Numbered from the stretch's first letter, positions 23,634 to 32,526 are shown. The stretch is DNA of 64,000 nt from an uncultured Ruminococcus sp. (GCA_910576995.1 CAJTLC010000006.1:68575-132574), one strand, 5' to 3'. Translations and numbers: made by a program. Notes: a model not told the origin generated them from the sequence alone.

Positions 23634-23939
23634 ATGAAAGAAAACGATAATTGCTGCTGCCGATTCAAAAAAACTCCGAGAAGCGAAGAAACTTCACGGC
23701 AGCTTAGAAACAGAATAAACAGGATCATCGGTCAGCTTAACGGAATCCAGAAGATGCTCGATGAAAATCGCTATTGCGGCGATATTCTTACGCAAATTTC
23801 CGCTGTTGAAAGCGCTCTGCAAAACGTTGGATATATAATCCTTGAGGAACATATGCAAACTTGCGTGATTGAAGAGATCAGAAACGGTAATAATGATATT
23901 GTTGCAGAAGCTATTGAACTTATCAAGAAATTAAAGTAG
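23634..23939 (+). CDS. csoR: Copper-sensing repressor CsoR
   Basis: 101 residues from the ATG at 23634, chosen for the AGGAGG site 7 bases upstream. Four-helix DUF156 protein with RNRINRIIGQLNGIQKMLDE. The Cu(I) ligands are all present with the spacing of the M. tuberculosis protein: C48, H73 and C77 (RYCGDIL and EEHMQTC). An extra cysteine cluster NCCCRF sits at the N-terminus. It should leave DNA when it binds Cu(I). It is first in the csoR-copA unit and controls it through the mirrored operators in front. Confidence 0.95.
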   Translation: MKENDNCCCRFKKTPRSEETSRQLRNRINRIIGQLNGIQKMLDENRYCGDILTQISAVESALQNVGYIILEEHMQTCVIEEIRNGNNDIVAEAIELIKKLK

Positions 23940-23949
23940 GAGTATTGCC

Positions 23950-26463
23950 ATGAAAAAATTAAAATACGACGTCACAGGAATGACTTGCTCGGCATGTCAA
24001 GCTCATGTCGAAAAAGCCGTAAAAAACATCGTCGGAGTTTCTTCCGTAAACGTTAACCTGCTTCGAAATTTCATGCAGGTAGAATTTGATGAAAATACTG
24101 CAAACTCCGCGAAAATTATCGCAGCTGTAGAAAAAGCAGGCTATGGCGCGTCAGAACAGGAAGCCAAAATTCCCCAAAAAGACGGGGATAACGAATTAAA
24201 AAAAATGAAACTAAGGCTTATAAGTTCAGTTTGCTTTCTTGTGCCGCTCTTTTATATATGTATGGGTCATATGGTAAACGCGCCTATTCCCACGATTTTT
24301 AGCGGAAGCGAAAACATGATGACCTTTGCCCTGACTCAATTTTTGCTAACCGTTCCGATAATCGCCCTGAACTTTCATTTTTTCAGAAACGGTTTCAAAA
24401 ATCTCCTGCACCGCGCTCCAAATATGGACAGCCTTATCGCTATCGGAGCTGCTGCTGCATTTTTGTACAGTCTTTATGGAACTTATATGATGGCTTATCA
24501 TATGGGAAGAGGCAATTTCACCTACGCTCATGAATATATGATGAATCTTTATTACGAATCGTGCGGAACGATACTTACTCTGATAACTGTCGGTAAATTT
24601 CTCGAAGCCAAAAGTAAACGAAAAACTTCCGACGCCGTAAGTAAACTTGTAAATCTTGCGCCTAAAACGGCTATAGTTTTGCGAAACGATTCTGAAATCG
24701 AAATTCCTGCTTCCGAAATAGTTGTGGGGGATATTTTTCTTTTGAAAGCAGGCGCGTCCGTTCCATGCGACGGTACAATTATCGAAGGAAGTTGTTCTGT
24801 TGATCAATCGGCATTAACAGGAGAAAGCATTCCCGTAATAAAAAATGTCGGCGACACTCTTATGAGTGCAAGCGTTTCCACCGGCGGCTCGGCAAAATGC
24901 CGATGCGATAAGATCGAAAAGGATTCAACACTTTCTCAGATAATCGCTCTGGTGGAGGACGCCTCCGCTTCAAAAGCACCTATAGCGCGTCTTGCCGATA
25001 AAATAAGCGGGATATTCGTTCCTATAGTGATAGCAATAGCAATTTCAGCCGCTGTTATATGGATGATATGCACCGGAGATATTGCTGCCTCTCTTAAAGC
25101 CGCGATATCAGTTCTTGTAATTTCGTGTCCCTGTTCTCTCGGTCTTGCAACTCCAACAGCTATCATGGTAGGAACAGGTAAAGGCGCGCAAAATGGAATT
25201 CTCATCAAATCAGCTGAAAGCCTTGAAACTGCACATAGTATCACTGCTGTCGTACTTGATAAAACAGGTACCTGCACAAAAGGACGCCCGACAGTTCGCG
25301 AAATTTTTCCCAGCGAAATTATCGAAAGCGATCTTCTTACGCTTGCCGGCTCTCTCGAGGCGTATTCCTCTCATCCTATCGCTAAATCTATTCTGGAATT
25401 CTGCCGCGAAAGAAATATTCCGCAGCTTGGCTGTACAAATTATCAAGAAACCGAGGGCGGAGGAATTTCAGGCACGGTTGACGGAAAAAATGTAATGATC
25501 GGAAATATTCGTCTTATGAAACAAAATAATATCGATCCTGCCGAATTCGTAAATAAGGCGGAGAAGTCTGCACAAAACGGAGCTATTCCGCTTTATACCG
25601 CCGTAGACGGAAAATTTTCAGGTATAATTACGATTTCCGATCCGATAAAGCCTACTTCTGCGGAAGCTGTTTCCATGATGAAAGAAATGGGACTGAAAAC
25701 CATAATGCTTACAGGCGACAATGCGAAAACTGCCGAATCGATTCGCCGCGAACTTGGCATTGACAACGTATATGCCGAACTTCTGCCCAAAGATAAGACA
25801 GACATTATAGCTAAACTTCGCGAAAACGGCGAGTGTACCGCAATGATAGGCGACGGTATAAACGACGCTCCGGCTCTTGCTGCCTCCGACGTTGGAATGG
25901 CTATCGGAGCAGGTCAGGATATTGCAATAGAATCTGCGGATATCGTATTGATGAAAAGCGATCTCCGCGACGCTGCGGAAGCAATCAGGCTCAGCAGAGC
26001 GACGATGCGCAATATAAAACAAAATTTATTCTGGGCGCTTTTTTACAATGCTCTCGGAATTCCACTTGCCGCAGGACTTTTCTTCCCAATTTTCAAATGG
26101 CAGCTAAATCCAATGTTCGGCGCAGCAGCTATGAGCCTTAGTTCGGTTTGCGTTGTCACAAATGCTTTGCGGCTGAATTTCTTTAAGCCAAAAAGAAGTC
26201 CTATTACCGAAGAATCGCTATCTACAGACGATATTCCGCGAAAGGAGGTGACAACTATGAAGAAAACAATGTTTATCGACGGTATGATGTGCAGCCACTG
26301 TACAGGCATGGTCACTAAAGTGCTGAACGCTATCGACGGAGTTTCCGCAGAAGTTTCGCTTGAAAACAAATGCGCTTATATCGAACTTTCAAAGAAAGTC
26401 TCCGACGACGTTCTCATAAATGCAGTTACAGATGCAGGTTATGAAGTAAAAAGCATAAAATAA
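23950..26463 (+). CDS. copA: Copper-exporting P1B-type ATPase with C-terminal CopZ-like domain
   Basis: 837 residues. N-terminal metal-binding domain with GMTCSACQAHVEKA (C13, C16); eight membrane helices; TGES actuator motif; CPC ion site in SCPCSLGLATP (C393, C395); phosphorylated Asp437 in DKTGTCTKG; SSHPIAKS; MLTGDN; GDGINDAPALAASDVG. A linker after the last membrane helix leads to a second heavy-metal domain at about 770-837 with GMMCSHCTGMV. It pumps Cu(I) out. A second copper domain at the C-terminus is unusual, and the DNA in front of it carries a full ribosome site and an in-frame ATG (see 26257-26463). It follows csoR by 10 bp. Confidence 0.96.
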   Translation: MKKLKYDVTGMTCSACQAHVEKAVKNIVGVSSVNVNLLRNFMQVEFDENTANSAKIIAAVEKAGYGASEQEAKIPQKDGDNELKKMKLRLISSVCFLVPLFYICMGHMVNAPIPTIFSGSENMMTFALTQFLLTVPIIALNFHFFRNGFKNLLHRAPNMDSLIAIGAAAAFLYSLYGTYMMAYHMGRGNFTYAHEYMMNLYYESCGTILTLITVGKFLEAKSKRKTSDAVSKLVNLAPKTAIVLRNDSEIEIPASEIVVGDIFLLKAGASVPCDGTIIEGSCSVDQSALTGESIPVIKNVGDTLMSASVSTGGSAKCRCDKIEKDSTLSQIIALVEDASASKAPIARLADKISGIFVPIVIAIAISAAVIWMICTGDIAASLKAAISVLVISCPCSLGLATPTAIMVGTGKGAQNGILIKSAESLETAHSITAVVLDKTGTCTKGRPTVREIFPSEIIESDLLTLAGSLEAYSSHPIAKSILEFCRERNIPQLGCTNYQETEGGGISGTVDGKNVMIGNIRLMKQNNIDPAEFVNKAEKSAQNGAIPLYTAVDGKFSGIITISDPIKPTSAEAVSMMKEMGLKTIMLTGDNAKTAESIRRELGIDNVYAELLPKDKTDIIAKLRENGECTAMIGDGINDAPALAASDVGMAIGAGQDIAIESADIVLMKSDLRDAAEAIRLSRATMRNIKQNLFWALFYNALGIPLAAGLFFPIFKWQLNPMFGAAAMSLSSVCVVTNALRLNFFKPKRSPITEESLSTDDIPRKEVTTMKKTMFIDGMMCSHCTGMVTKVLNAIDGVSAEVSLENKCAYIELSKKVSDDVLINAVTDAGYEVKSIK
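26257..26463 (+). CDS. Possible internal copZ: copper chaperone from inside copA
   Basis: In frame with copA. The sequence AAAGGAGGTGACAACT stands directly before an ATG at 26257; GGAGG is 8 bases from the start and the match to the 16S 3' end is better than at most real genes in the window. Translation from here gives a 68-residue protein, MKKTMFIDGMMCSHCTGMV..., with the exact size and CxxC motif of a CopZ chaperone. So the locus may make both an ATPase-chaperone fusion and free chaperone. Alternatively it records a past copA-copZ gene fusion whose old ribosome site is still there. Confidence 0.55.
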   Translation: MKKTMFIDGMMCSHCTGMVTKVLNAIDGVSAEVSLENKCAYIELSKKVSDDVLINAVTDAGYEVKSIK

Positions 26464-26471
26464 GATGATTA

Positions 26472-26631
26472 TATAGTCGCCCTACTTGAAATCAGAACAA
26501 AAGGAGCTGAATAAAAATTTTTTATAGCAAGGCGGAGGAGGAAAGCGGGCTGACGCCCGGTGACGACGACAACGCAGCTATGAGAAATTTTTATCAGCGA
26601 ACTTGTTTTAATTTCAAGTAGGGCGACTATA
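26472..26631. repeat. Hairpin repeat copy F, different ends
   Basis: 160-bp imperfect inverted repeat in the convergent gap between copA and the amidase gene. Its ends are perfect 21-bp inverted repeats starting TATAGTCGCCCTACTTGAA, unlike those of copies A-C, but the apex GCGGGCTGACGCCCG and the nearby CAACGCAG are the same. It appears to share the core with the A-C family and not the ends. Confidence 0.85.
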
Positions 26632-26664
26632 AAAGGCAATACCGATTTTACGGTATTGCCTTTT
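26631..26664. terminator. Bidirectional terminator copA / amidase
   Basis: Perfect 14-bp stem AAAAGGCAATACCG / CGGTATTGCCTTTT with a 6-base loop, directly against repeat F and 3 bp from the amidase stop. Confidence 0.9.
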
Positions 26665-26666
26665 AT

Positions 26667-27404
26667 TCAGATAATTATAAATTCGCTGCTCGCATAACCT
26701 ACTATACCATTATAGCTTATCACATACCAGCCGTTATATTCCCCCGTTATAAGCACAGCGGCATTATTTGGGATTTTTCCGATTATCTCGCCGTTCATCG
26801 ACGGATAGCTTCGGATATTCAGATTTGCGCCGTCTGTCGATACCATTCCGTATCTGACGGCTGTAGGCAGTATGAACGGTATGCCGAAGTAATCGCACAG
26901 TGAATCAACAAGATTTCTCGCGATCCCCTCAAGATTATTTTTCAGCCACGCTTCATCTGCATAGTTGTCATGATAACCCAATTCGCACAAAACAGCAACA
27001 GCTCTGGTTCGAAGAACTTCGCCCAGACTGTACGTTGGCAGCGCACGAGTTTTGTCGGGCAAAGGATATATTTCCTTTAAATTGTTTGCAATGATATTCG
27101 CAAGCCGTTCGCTTTCATTGCTGGAGGGCGCATAATATATATCAATACCGCGAAGCTTTCCGGCAAGGCTTTCGGGCGCGGCATTTGAATGCAGAGCAAG
27201 ATGAACGTCAAAATCACCTGCATTAGAGTCGCTTATCGCTCCCTGAACGTTTCTTTCAGGATCATTCCTTACATAGGATATACCGCTTGAAAGCAGATAC
27301 GGCTCCATACGATCGGCAAGGAGGTTCATGTAAAGTTCCTCGTTGCCTTCCGTTGCATATTTATTCCATTCCTGAGTTGAAGGACTTAAAAACAGCTTAG
27401 GCAT
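26667..27404 (-). CDS. N-acetylmuramoyl-L-alanine amidase with SH3 domain
   Basis: 245 residues from the ATG at 27404 (AAAGGAA site). The amidase_3 domain (about 1-175) keeps GNEELYMNLLADRM, HLALHSNAAPE with a zinc-ligand histidine, and VLCELGYHDN with the catalytic glutamate. The N-terminal motif reads LFLSPSTQEWN where classical enzymes have DPGHGG, so the first zinc-ligand histidine is not there. A bacterial SH3 domain follows (about 182-245: GANLNIRSYPSMNGEIIGKI). There is no signal peptide. In sporulators such leaderless amidases act inside the mother cell; that is an inference here. Confidence 0.85.
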   Translation of the reverse strand: MPKLFLSPSTQEWNKYATEGNEELYMNLLADRMEPYLLSSGISYVRNDPERNVQGAISDSNAGDFDVHLALHSNAAPESLAGKLRGIDIYYAPSSNESERLANIIANNLKEIYPLPDKTRALPTYSLGEVLRTRAVAVLCELGYHDNYADEAWLKNNLEGIARNLVDSLCDYFGIPFILPTAVRYGMVSTDGANLNIRSYPSMNGEIIGKIPNNAAVLITGEYNGWYVISYNGIVGYASSEFIII

Positions 27405-27509
27405 AAAAAACATTCCTTTCGCCAAATTCAGATAACAATGATAATTATCCATATTCATTATATGCAAAAAGGAATGTTTTTGTGATTTTAGAATCTGTTC
27501 AGACTCTTA

Positions 27510-28907
27510 TTATTTTTTCTTCTTTTTATTTCCTACTTTAGGAACGGCGTACTTCGGCTTAACGGGTTTAGCGCGGTTTTTGAAGAGTACATATGAATAG
27601 ATGCATATCAGTATATAAATTCCGCAAAGCATCCCCGAAATAATAAAAGCTTTTTTGAACCATTTGGATTTCGGGAACATTTTTGCCGCATATAAGTTAT
27701 ATTTTGTAACCGATCTGTCAATATCAGAAACTGCAACTAACTCCACCGTCGCAAGATCTTCACCCGAATATTCAAGCGTAACTTCTCCCAAAACTTCGCC
27801 CTTTTTTATGGGAGCTTGCAGTTCCGACTTGTACCATTTGATCTTGTCGCGGCTGATAAGTGAAATATCGACTTCATCGTACCACAAAAGCGATACCTCG
27901 TTTTTCGGGCGCGCAAGCACATAGTCGTTGCCCTCGGAAAGGCTGACAGGAAGTTCGCCGAGTTCGGCAGTTTCCGCAAGTACTACCTGATAAGAAAAAT
28001 TATCGAACGCCCAATCAAACAAAGCTTTTGCATCATCCAGATGATAATATGTTATATTGCCCTCGGAATCCGTAAGCGGGGCTTTCATCGCTATCGCAAG
28101 GTAATTATTACCGTCCTTGCTTGCAAGAGATATAATATTCCTGCCGCCAAGTTCAAGATTTCCGGTTTTTACACCGCGAACCCCAGGATAATAATACTCG
28201 TCGCTTTCGGAATTCATCATAAGATTTGAATGATACCAGCGCCAAGATTCTCTGTCCTCATGGCGTTCAAGATTCGGCACTGACGGATCGTACATATAAG
28301 TTGAACATATTTTATCAAAATTAGGCGTTTCAAGAGCATATTCTGTTAGAATCGCCATATCTCTTGCCGTTGTGTACTGATCCTTATCATACATCCCCGT
28401 CGGATTAGTGAAATGAGTTGCCGTAAGACCAATCTCCGCAGCTTTTTGATTCATTTTATCAACAAAAGCTGATACATCCCCCTCGCCTATATTATATGCA
28501 ATTGTCTGAGCCGCCTCGATCGAAGAAGTAAGCATCATAGCGTACAAAAGATCGTTATAACTAAGTATATCGCCGTCATAAATATCTGCATACCGCAGAT
28601 CATCCTTGTATTCAGTTTCGCTCAGCGGCGCGTAAACAGATGAATCTATCGTCAATTCCTGCGTAAGATCGCTGCATTCTTCAATACAAACGACAGCCGT
28701 CATAATATTTACAAGAGGTCCGGGAAGCTGTTTTGCGTCGGCGTTTTTTTCATGTATCACAACATCGCTGTCAAGATTTATAAGCATAGCCGATTCGCTG
28801 TAGATCGTATCTTTCAAAGTAAAATTAAAAGCTTTAGCTTTATACGGATTCGCAAACGGCAGAATTATAGCTGCTGCCGACAAAAGCGCTATGATCTGTT
28901 TTTTCAT
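27510..28907 (-). CDS. D,D-carboxypeptidase homologue without catalytic residues
   Basis: 465 residues from the ATG at 28907 (AAAGGAA site). Signal peptide 1-26, peptidase S11 fold (about 30-300), a PBP5-type C-terminal beta domain (to about 405), then a membrane helix (about 412-435) and a very basic tail ending KKKKK. The SxxK motif, PASxxKIMT in the family, reads PGPLVNIMT: Ser to Pro64 and Lys to Asn67. The SxN position reads SSI. Only KTG (in GVKTGNLELGG) is kept. The reading frame is otherwise intact, so this looks like a maintained pseudoenzyme, perhaps a binding or regulatory partner in cell-wall synthesis, and not a working peptidase. Confidence 0.85.
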   Translation of the reverse strand: MKKQIIALLSAAAIILPFANPYKAKAFNFTLKDTIYSESAMLINLDSDVVIHEKNADAKQLPGPLVNIMTAVVCIEECSDLTQELTIDSSVYAPLSETEYKDDLRYADIYDGDILSYNDLLYAMMLTSSIEAAQTIAYNIGEGDVSAFVDKMNQKAAEIGLTATHFTNPTGMYDKDQYTTARDMAILTEYALETPNFDKICSTYMYDPSVPNLERHEDRESWRWYHSNLMMNSESDEYYYPGVRGVKTGNLELGGRNIISLASKDGNNYLAIAMKAPLTDSEGNITYYHLDDAKALFDWAFDNFSYQVVLAETAELGELPVSLSEGNDYVLARPKNEVSLLWYDEVDISLISRDKIKWYKSELQAPIKKGEVLGEVTLEYSGEDLATVELVAVSDIDRSVTKYNLYAAKMFPKSKWFKKAFIISGMLCGIYILICIYSYVLFKNRAKPVKPKYAVPKVGNKKKKK

Positions 28908-29019
28908 GGTTTTATTCCTTTCCCAAAAGTCAGAACTGGTTCTTATGTCTTCATTATACCACATATCTTATAAAAATAAAAGGGTTTTCAGAAATTTTTT
29001 TGAAATAATAAAAAAACTA

Positions 29020-29048
29020 TTGCAAAACTACATAAAATACTATATAAT
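29020..29048 (+). promoter_or_regulatory. Promoter of the rnf operon
   Basis: TTGCAA at 29020-29025, 17-bp spacer, TATAAT at 29043-29048; 50 bases before the rnfC ATG. Confidence 0.85.
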
Positions 29049-29097
29049 ATAAGTATCTGTGAATTTTGCCTGTATAACCACACGAAAGGAGATAAGT

Positions 29098-30375
29098 ATG
29101 AAAAAATTGAACGGCATTCGCCTGAAGCACCGCAAAAATACTGAAAACTGCGAAACCGTCACATTTCCTGTACCTGCAAAAGTAAAACTGCCTATGGGAA
29201 TGCATATGGGCGCACCCTGCACTCCGATGGTCAAAGTCGGCGATATGGTTAAAGTCGGTCAGAAGATAGGCGACTGCGAAGCGCCATTCAGCGTTCCGGT
29301 TTATGCAAGCGTTTCGGGAAAAGTTACCGCTGTAAGCGATTATCAGTCTGCTATGGGAAATGTGTGCAAGGCTGTTGAAATTGAATCGGACGGAAAACAG
29401 GAGATTTGCGAAGATATCAAACCGCCTGAAATTACTGATAAAGAAAGTTTTATCAAAGCAGTTCGTGAAAGCGGAGTATGCGGTCTTGGCGGCGCAGGAT
29501 TTCCCACGCACATAAAATTGAATCCCAAAACGCCTCTTGATACTCTCGTGATCAATGCTGCCGAATGCGAACCTTACATAACTGCTGATTACCGTGAAAT
29601 GATGGAAAATACCAGCGACGTTCTTAACGGAATACGTTTGGTAAAAGATATGCTCGACATAAAGAATGCAAAAATCGCCGTGGAAGCAAATAAGCCCGAA
29701 GCGATAAGCAAATTTACCGATATGGCTGAAAACGACGATTCTATCGATATAATCACGCTCCCCTCCGCTTATCCTCAGGGCGCGGAAAAAGTTATAATTT
29801 ATAATTCTACAAACCGCGTGGTAATGGAAGGTCAGCTGCCCTCCGATGTTGGAGTTCTTGTGCTGAACGTATCGACCGTTTCGTTTATTTACCGCTATAC
29901 TCAAACAGGAATGCCTCTCATTTCCCGCAGAATAACCGTTGACGGAAATGCAGTCGGCGAACCTAAAAACATTATGGCTGCCATTGGCACGCCTATGATC
30001 GATATTCTTGAATTCTGCAAAACCGATATGGACTCTGTGATCAAGCTTCTGTCTGGCGGTCCTATGATGGGTATGGCTGTTCCAGATGTGAATATGCCTG
30101 TTACGAAAACTTCAAACGCTCTCCTTGCTTTCACTAAATACGATGATCGCAAGCCCTCTGCGTGCATTCGCTGCGGAAGATGCGTTAATGTTTGTCCGCT
30201 TGGTTTAATGCCTGCCGAAATCGACAAGGCGTATAAGCTTAAAGATGTGGACGATCTGAAAAAACTAAAAGTAACCCTTTGCATGAACTGCGGAAGCTGT
30301 ACTTATGTTTGCCCTGCCAACAGAAAGCTGGCTGAAACTAATCAGCTTGCAAAAACTTTGATACCAAGAAAGTGA
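29098..30375 (+). CDS. rnfC: Rnf complex subunit C
   Basis: 425 residues from the ATG at 29098 (AAAGGAGAT site). N-terminal barrel-sandwich part, then the NADH/FMN-binding stretch GVCGLGGAGFPTHIK (about 145-160), a SLBB domain, and two 4Fe-4S motifs near the end: CIRCGRCVNVCPLGL and CMNCGSCTYVCPAN. RnfC is the NADH-facing peripheral subunit of the ion-pumping ferredoxin:NAD oxidoreductase. It heads the operon rnfCDGEAB, the usual clostridial order. Confidence 0.97.
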   Translation: MKKLNGIRLKHRKNTENCETVTFPVPAKVKLPMGMHMGAPCTPMVKVGDMVKVGQKIGDCEAPFSVPVYASVSGKVTAVSDYQSAMGNVCKAVEIESDGKQEICEDIKPPEITDKESFIKAVRESGVCGLGGAGFPTHIKLNPKTPLDTLVINAAECEPYITADYREMMENTSDVLNGIRLVKDMLDIKNAKIAVEANKPEAISKFTDMAENDDSIDIITLPSAYPQGAEKVIIYNSTNRVVMEGQLPSDVGVLVLNVSTVSFIYRYTQTGMPLISRRITVDGNAVGEPKNIMAAIGTPMIDILEFCKTDMDSVIKLLSGGPMMGMAVPDVNMPVTKTSNALLAFTKYDDRKPSACIRCGRCVNVCPLGLMPAEIDKAYKLKDVDDLKKLKVTLCMNCGSCTYVCPANRKLAETNQLAKTLIPRK

Positions 30376-30385
30376 GGTCAGGAAG

Positions 30386-31330
30386 ATGAAAAGACTTATC
30401 GTTTCACCGTCTCCCCACGATGAAAATTATTTGAAAACGTCAAATATTATGTTGAACGTATGCATTGCTCTCGTACCTGCGATAATTGCAGCCTGCATTT
30501 TCTTCGGACTTCGCGCGCTGCTTCTCACTGCCGTTTGCGTTGGATGCTGCGTACTGTTTGAATTTCTCTGCCGCAAGATAATGAAGCGAGAAAATACTAT
30601 CGCTGATCTTTCGGCTGTCGTAACGGGAATCATCCTCGCTCTCAATCTTCCGGTTACGCTACCTTTATGGATGGCAGCTATCGGAAGTTTTGTCGCGGTC
30701 GTTATCGTAAAGCAGCTTTTCGGCGGTTTAGGTCAGAATTTTGCCAACCCTGCAATTACCGCCCGCATCGTCCTCATGGTAAGTTTTCCCGCAGCGATGA
30801 CTCATTGGGTAACTCCGTTCTTCTGGCGCGAAACTGCCGACGCCGTTACTTCAGCCACTCCTCTCGCTCTTGGTGAAGGTTCGGCTCTTCCTTCTTATCT
30901 CGATCTTTTTCTCGGCAACGTCGGCGGATGTATGGGTGAGACCTGCGCGCTTGCTCTCCTTATTGGCGGACTTTACCTTGCTGCAAGGAGGATCATAAGT
31001 CTTGCAGCTCCTGTTTCTTTCATCGGAGTTCTCGCGCTGCTGTCATTTATTTCAGGCGAAGATCCGCTTTATCAGATACTCGCGGGCGGCGTTTTCCTTG
31101 GAGCGTTCTTCATGGCGACCGATTACGCTACAACTCCTATCTCCACTAAAGGCAAAATCGTTTTCGGAATTGGCTGCGGAATAATAACATTCGTTATAAG
31201 ACGATTCGGCTCATTCCCTGAGGGCGTTTCATTCTCGATACTGCTTATGAATGTGCTGACCCCATATATCGAGCAGCTTACGCGTACAAAGGTATTCGGT
31301 GCAAAGGAGGCTGAAAAAAATGAAGGATAA
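30386..31330 (+). CDS. rnfD: Rnf complex subunit D
   Basis: 314 residues, about nine membrane helices. Starts MKRLIVSPSPHDENYLKT, the RnfD/NqrB opening; TSATPLAL (about 153-160) holds the threonine that carries the phosphoester-linked FMN. The helix block IVKQLFGGLGQNFANPAITARI is diagnostic. Ten bp after rnfC; its last 11 bases overlap rnfG. Confidence 0.96.
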   Translation: MKRLIVSPSPHDENYLKTSNIMLNVCIALVPAIIAACIFFGLRALLLTAVCVGCCVLFEFLCRKIMKRENTIADLSAVVTGIILALNLPVTLPLWMAAIGSFVAVVIVKQLFGGLGQNFANPAITARIVLMVSFPAAMTHWVTPFFWRETADAVTSATPLALGEGSALPSYLDLFLGNVGGCMGETCALALLIGGLYLAARRIISLAAPVSFIGVLALLSFISGEDPLYQILAGGVFLGAFFMATDYATTPISTKGKIVFGIGCGIITFVIRRFGSFPEGVSFSILLMNVLTPYIEQLTRTKVFGAKEAEKNEG

Positions 31331-31853
31331 TATCAAGCCGCCGATTATACTGACTGTTATATGCATTGCCGCGGCATTACTGCTCACATTTTCCCATGAA
31401 CTGACAAAGGAAAATATTTCCCAACAGAAAGCGCTGCGTTTCAATTCAAGCGTCGAGGCTCTCTTCGGCAAAACCGAAAGCACTCTTATCGACGATAATT
31501 TCGGAAACGACGCTGTTCAAGCGATCGCTGTGACTTCCGACGGAAAAACCGCAATTCAGGTAATCGCAGACGGATATTCCAAAGGCGGTATCAATATTCT
31601 TGTCGGTATCGATGAAAACGGCTCGGTTTGCGGAATTGAATTCGTATCTCTCGGAGAAACTCCCGGTCTTGGTTCGAAAGTCCGAGACACTGAAGATTTC
31701 CGCAAAAAATTCTACGGAGCTTCCGAAACGGGAGTTCAGGTGGATTCCATAAGCGGCGCGACATTTTCATCAAAAGGCATGAATACTGCGGTAGATACGG
31801 CTTTAAAGGTATATACCGAAAATAAGGAGGCGATTTTAAGTGGCAGAAAATAA
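31320..31853 (+). CDS. rnfG: Rnf complex subunit G
   Basis: 177 residues from the ATG at 31320, which has AAAGGAGG upstream inside rnfD and overlaps it by 11 bp. One N-terminal membrane helix and an extracytoplasmic FMN domain. ETPGLGSKV and the flavinylation site SISGATFSS (about 148-156) are present; the usual SGATxT site reads SGATFS, with the FMN-bearing threonine kept. Confidence 0.95.
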   Translation: MKDNIKPPIILTVICIAAALLLTFSHELTKENISQQKALRFNSSVEALFGKTESTLIDDNFGNDAVQAIAVTSDGKTAIQVIADGYSKGGINILVGIDENGSVCGIEFVSLGETPGLGSKVRDTEDFRKKFYGASETGVQVDSISGATFSSKGMNTAVDTALKVYTENKEAILSGRK

Positions 31854-32526
31854 AAATTCTCTTGTGAAAGAACTTACCAAAGGCATCGTCAAGGAAAATC
31901 CGACCCTTGTAATGCTTCTCGGAATGTGTCCTACGCTTGCGGTAACAACTCAGGCAAGCAACGGCATAGGCATGGGGCTTGCCACTACGTTCGTACTCCT
32001 CGGCTCAAATATCGTAATATCCGCTCTGCGCAAGGTGATTCCCGATAAAGTACGAATCCCAGCGTTTATCGTCATAATTGCGAGCTTCGTAACTCTTATC
32101 GGATTTTTGCTTGAGGGATTCGTTCCTGCCCTTTATGACAGCCTTGGAATTTACCTTACTCTCATCACTGTAAACTGTATCATTTTCGGAAGAGCGGAAA
32201 TGTTCGCCAGCAAAAACGGCGTTATCGCTTCCGCCTGCGACGCTGTCGGAATGGGTATCGGCTTTACGCTCGCACTCTTCATCATGGGTTCTGTCCGCGA
32301 AATAATCGGTGCAGGTCAATGGTTCGGCATGAATATTCCTGCGCTTCATCAGAATCCAATGCTGATTTTTATAATGCCTGCCGGAGGCTTCTTTACTTTA
32401 GGTATAATTATTGCAGTTGTAAATAAGCTGGCAAATAAAAAGCCTCCTCAGGAAATCGAATGCGGCTCTTGCGATAACTGCCCGATGTCTGGAAACTGCG
32501 ATAAAAAGGAAGGTGAATCTGCATGA
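31840..32526 (+). CDS. rnfE: Rnf complex subunit E
   Basis: 228 residues from a GTG at 31840 (AAGGAGG site, 9 bases). Six membrane helices with the NPTLVMLLGMCPTLAVTT opening and the GMGIGFTLALFIMGSVREIIG block. After the last helix there is a 30-residue tail with four cysteines in ECGSCDNCPMSGNC, which looks able to bind a metal or Fe-S centre and is not part of the core fold. Overlaps rnfG by 14 bp and rnfA by 4 bp. Confidence 0.95.
   Translation: MAENKNSLVKELTKGIVKENPTLVMLLGMCPTLAVTTQASNGIGMGLATTFVLLGSNIVISALRKVIPDKVRIPAFIVIIASFVTLIGFLLEGFVPALYDSLGIYLTLITVNCIIFGRAEMFASKNGVIASACDAVGMGIGFTLALFIMGSVREIIGAGQWFGMNIPALHQNPMLIFIMPAGGFFTLGIIIAVVNKLANKKPPQEIECGSCDNCPMSGNCDKKEGESA

Noticed and set aside
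29017..29904. 295-residue frame on the minus strand opposite rnfC
   Set aside because: It is the antisense shadow of rnfC: composition is abnormal, no ribosome site, and the plus-strand gene has full family motifs.
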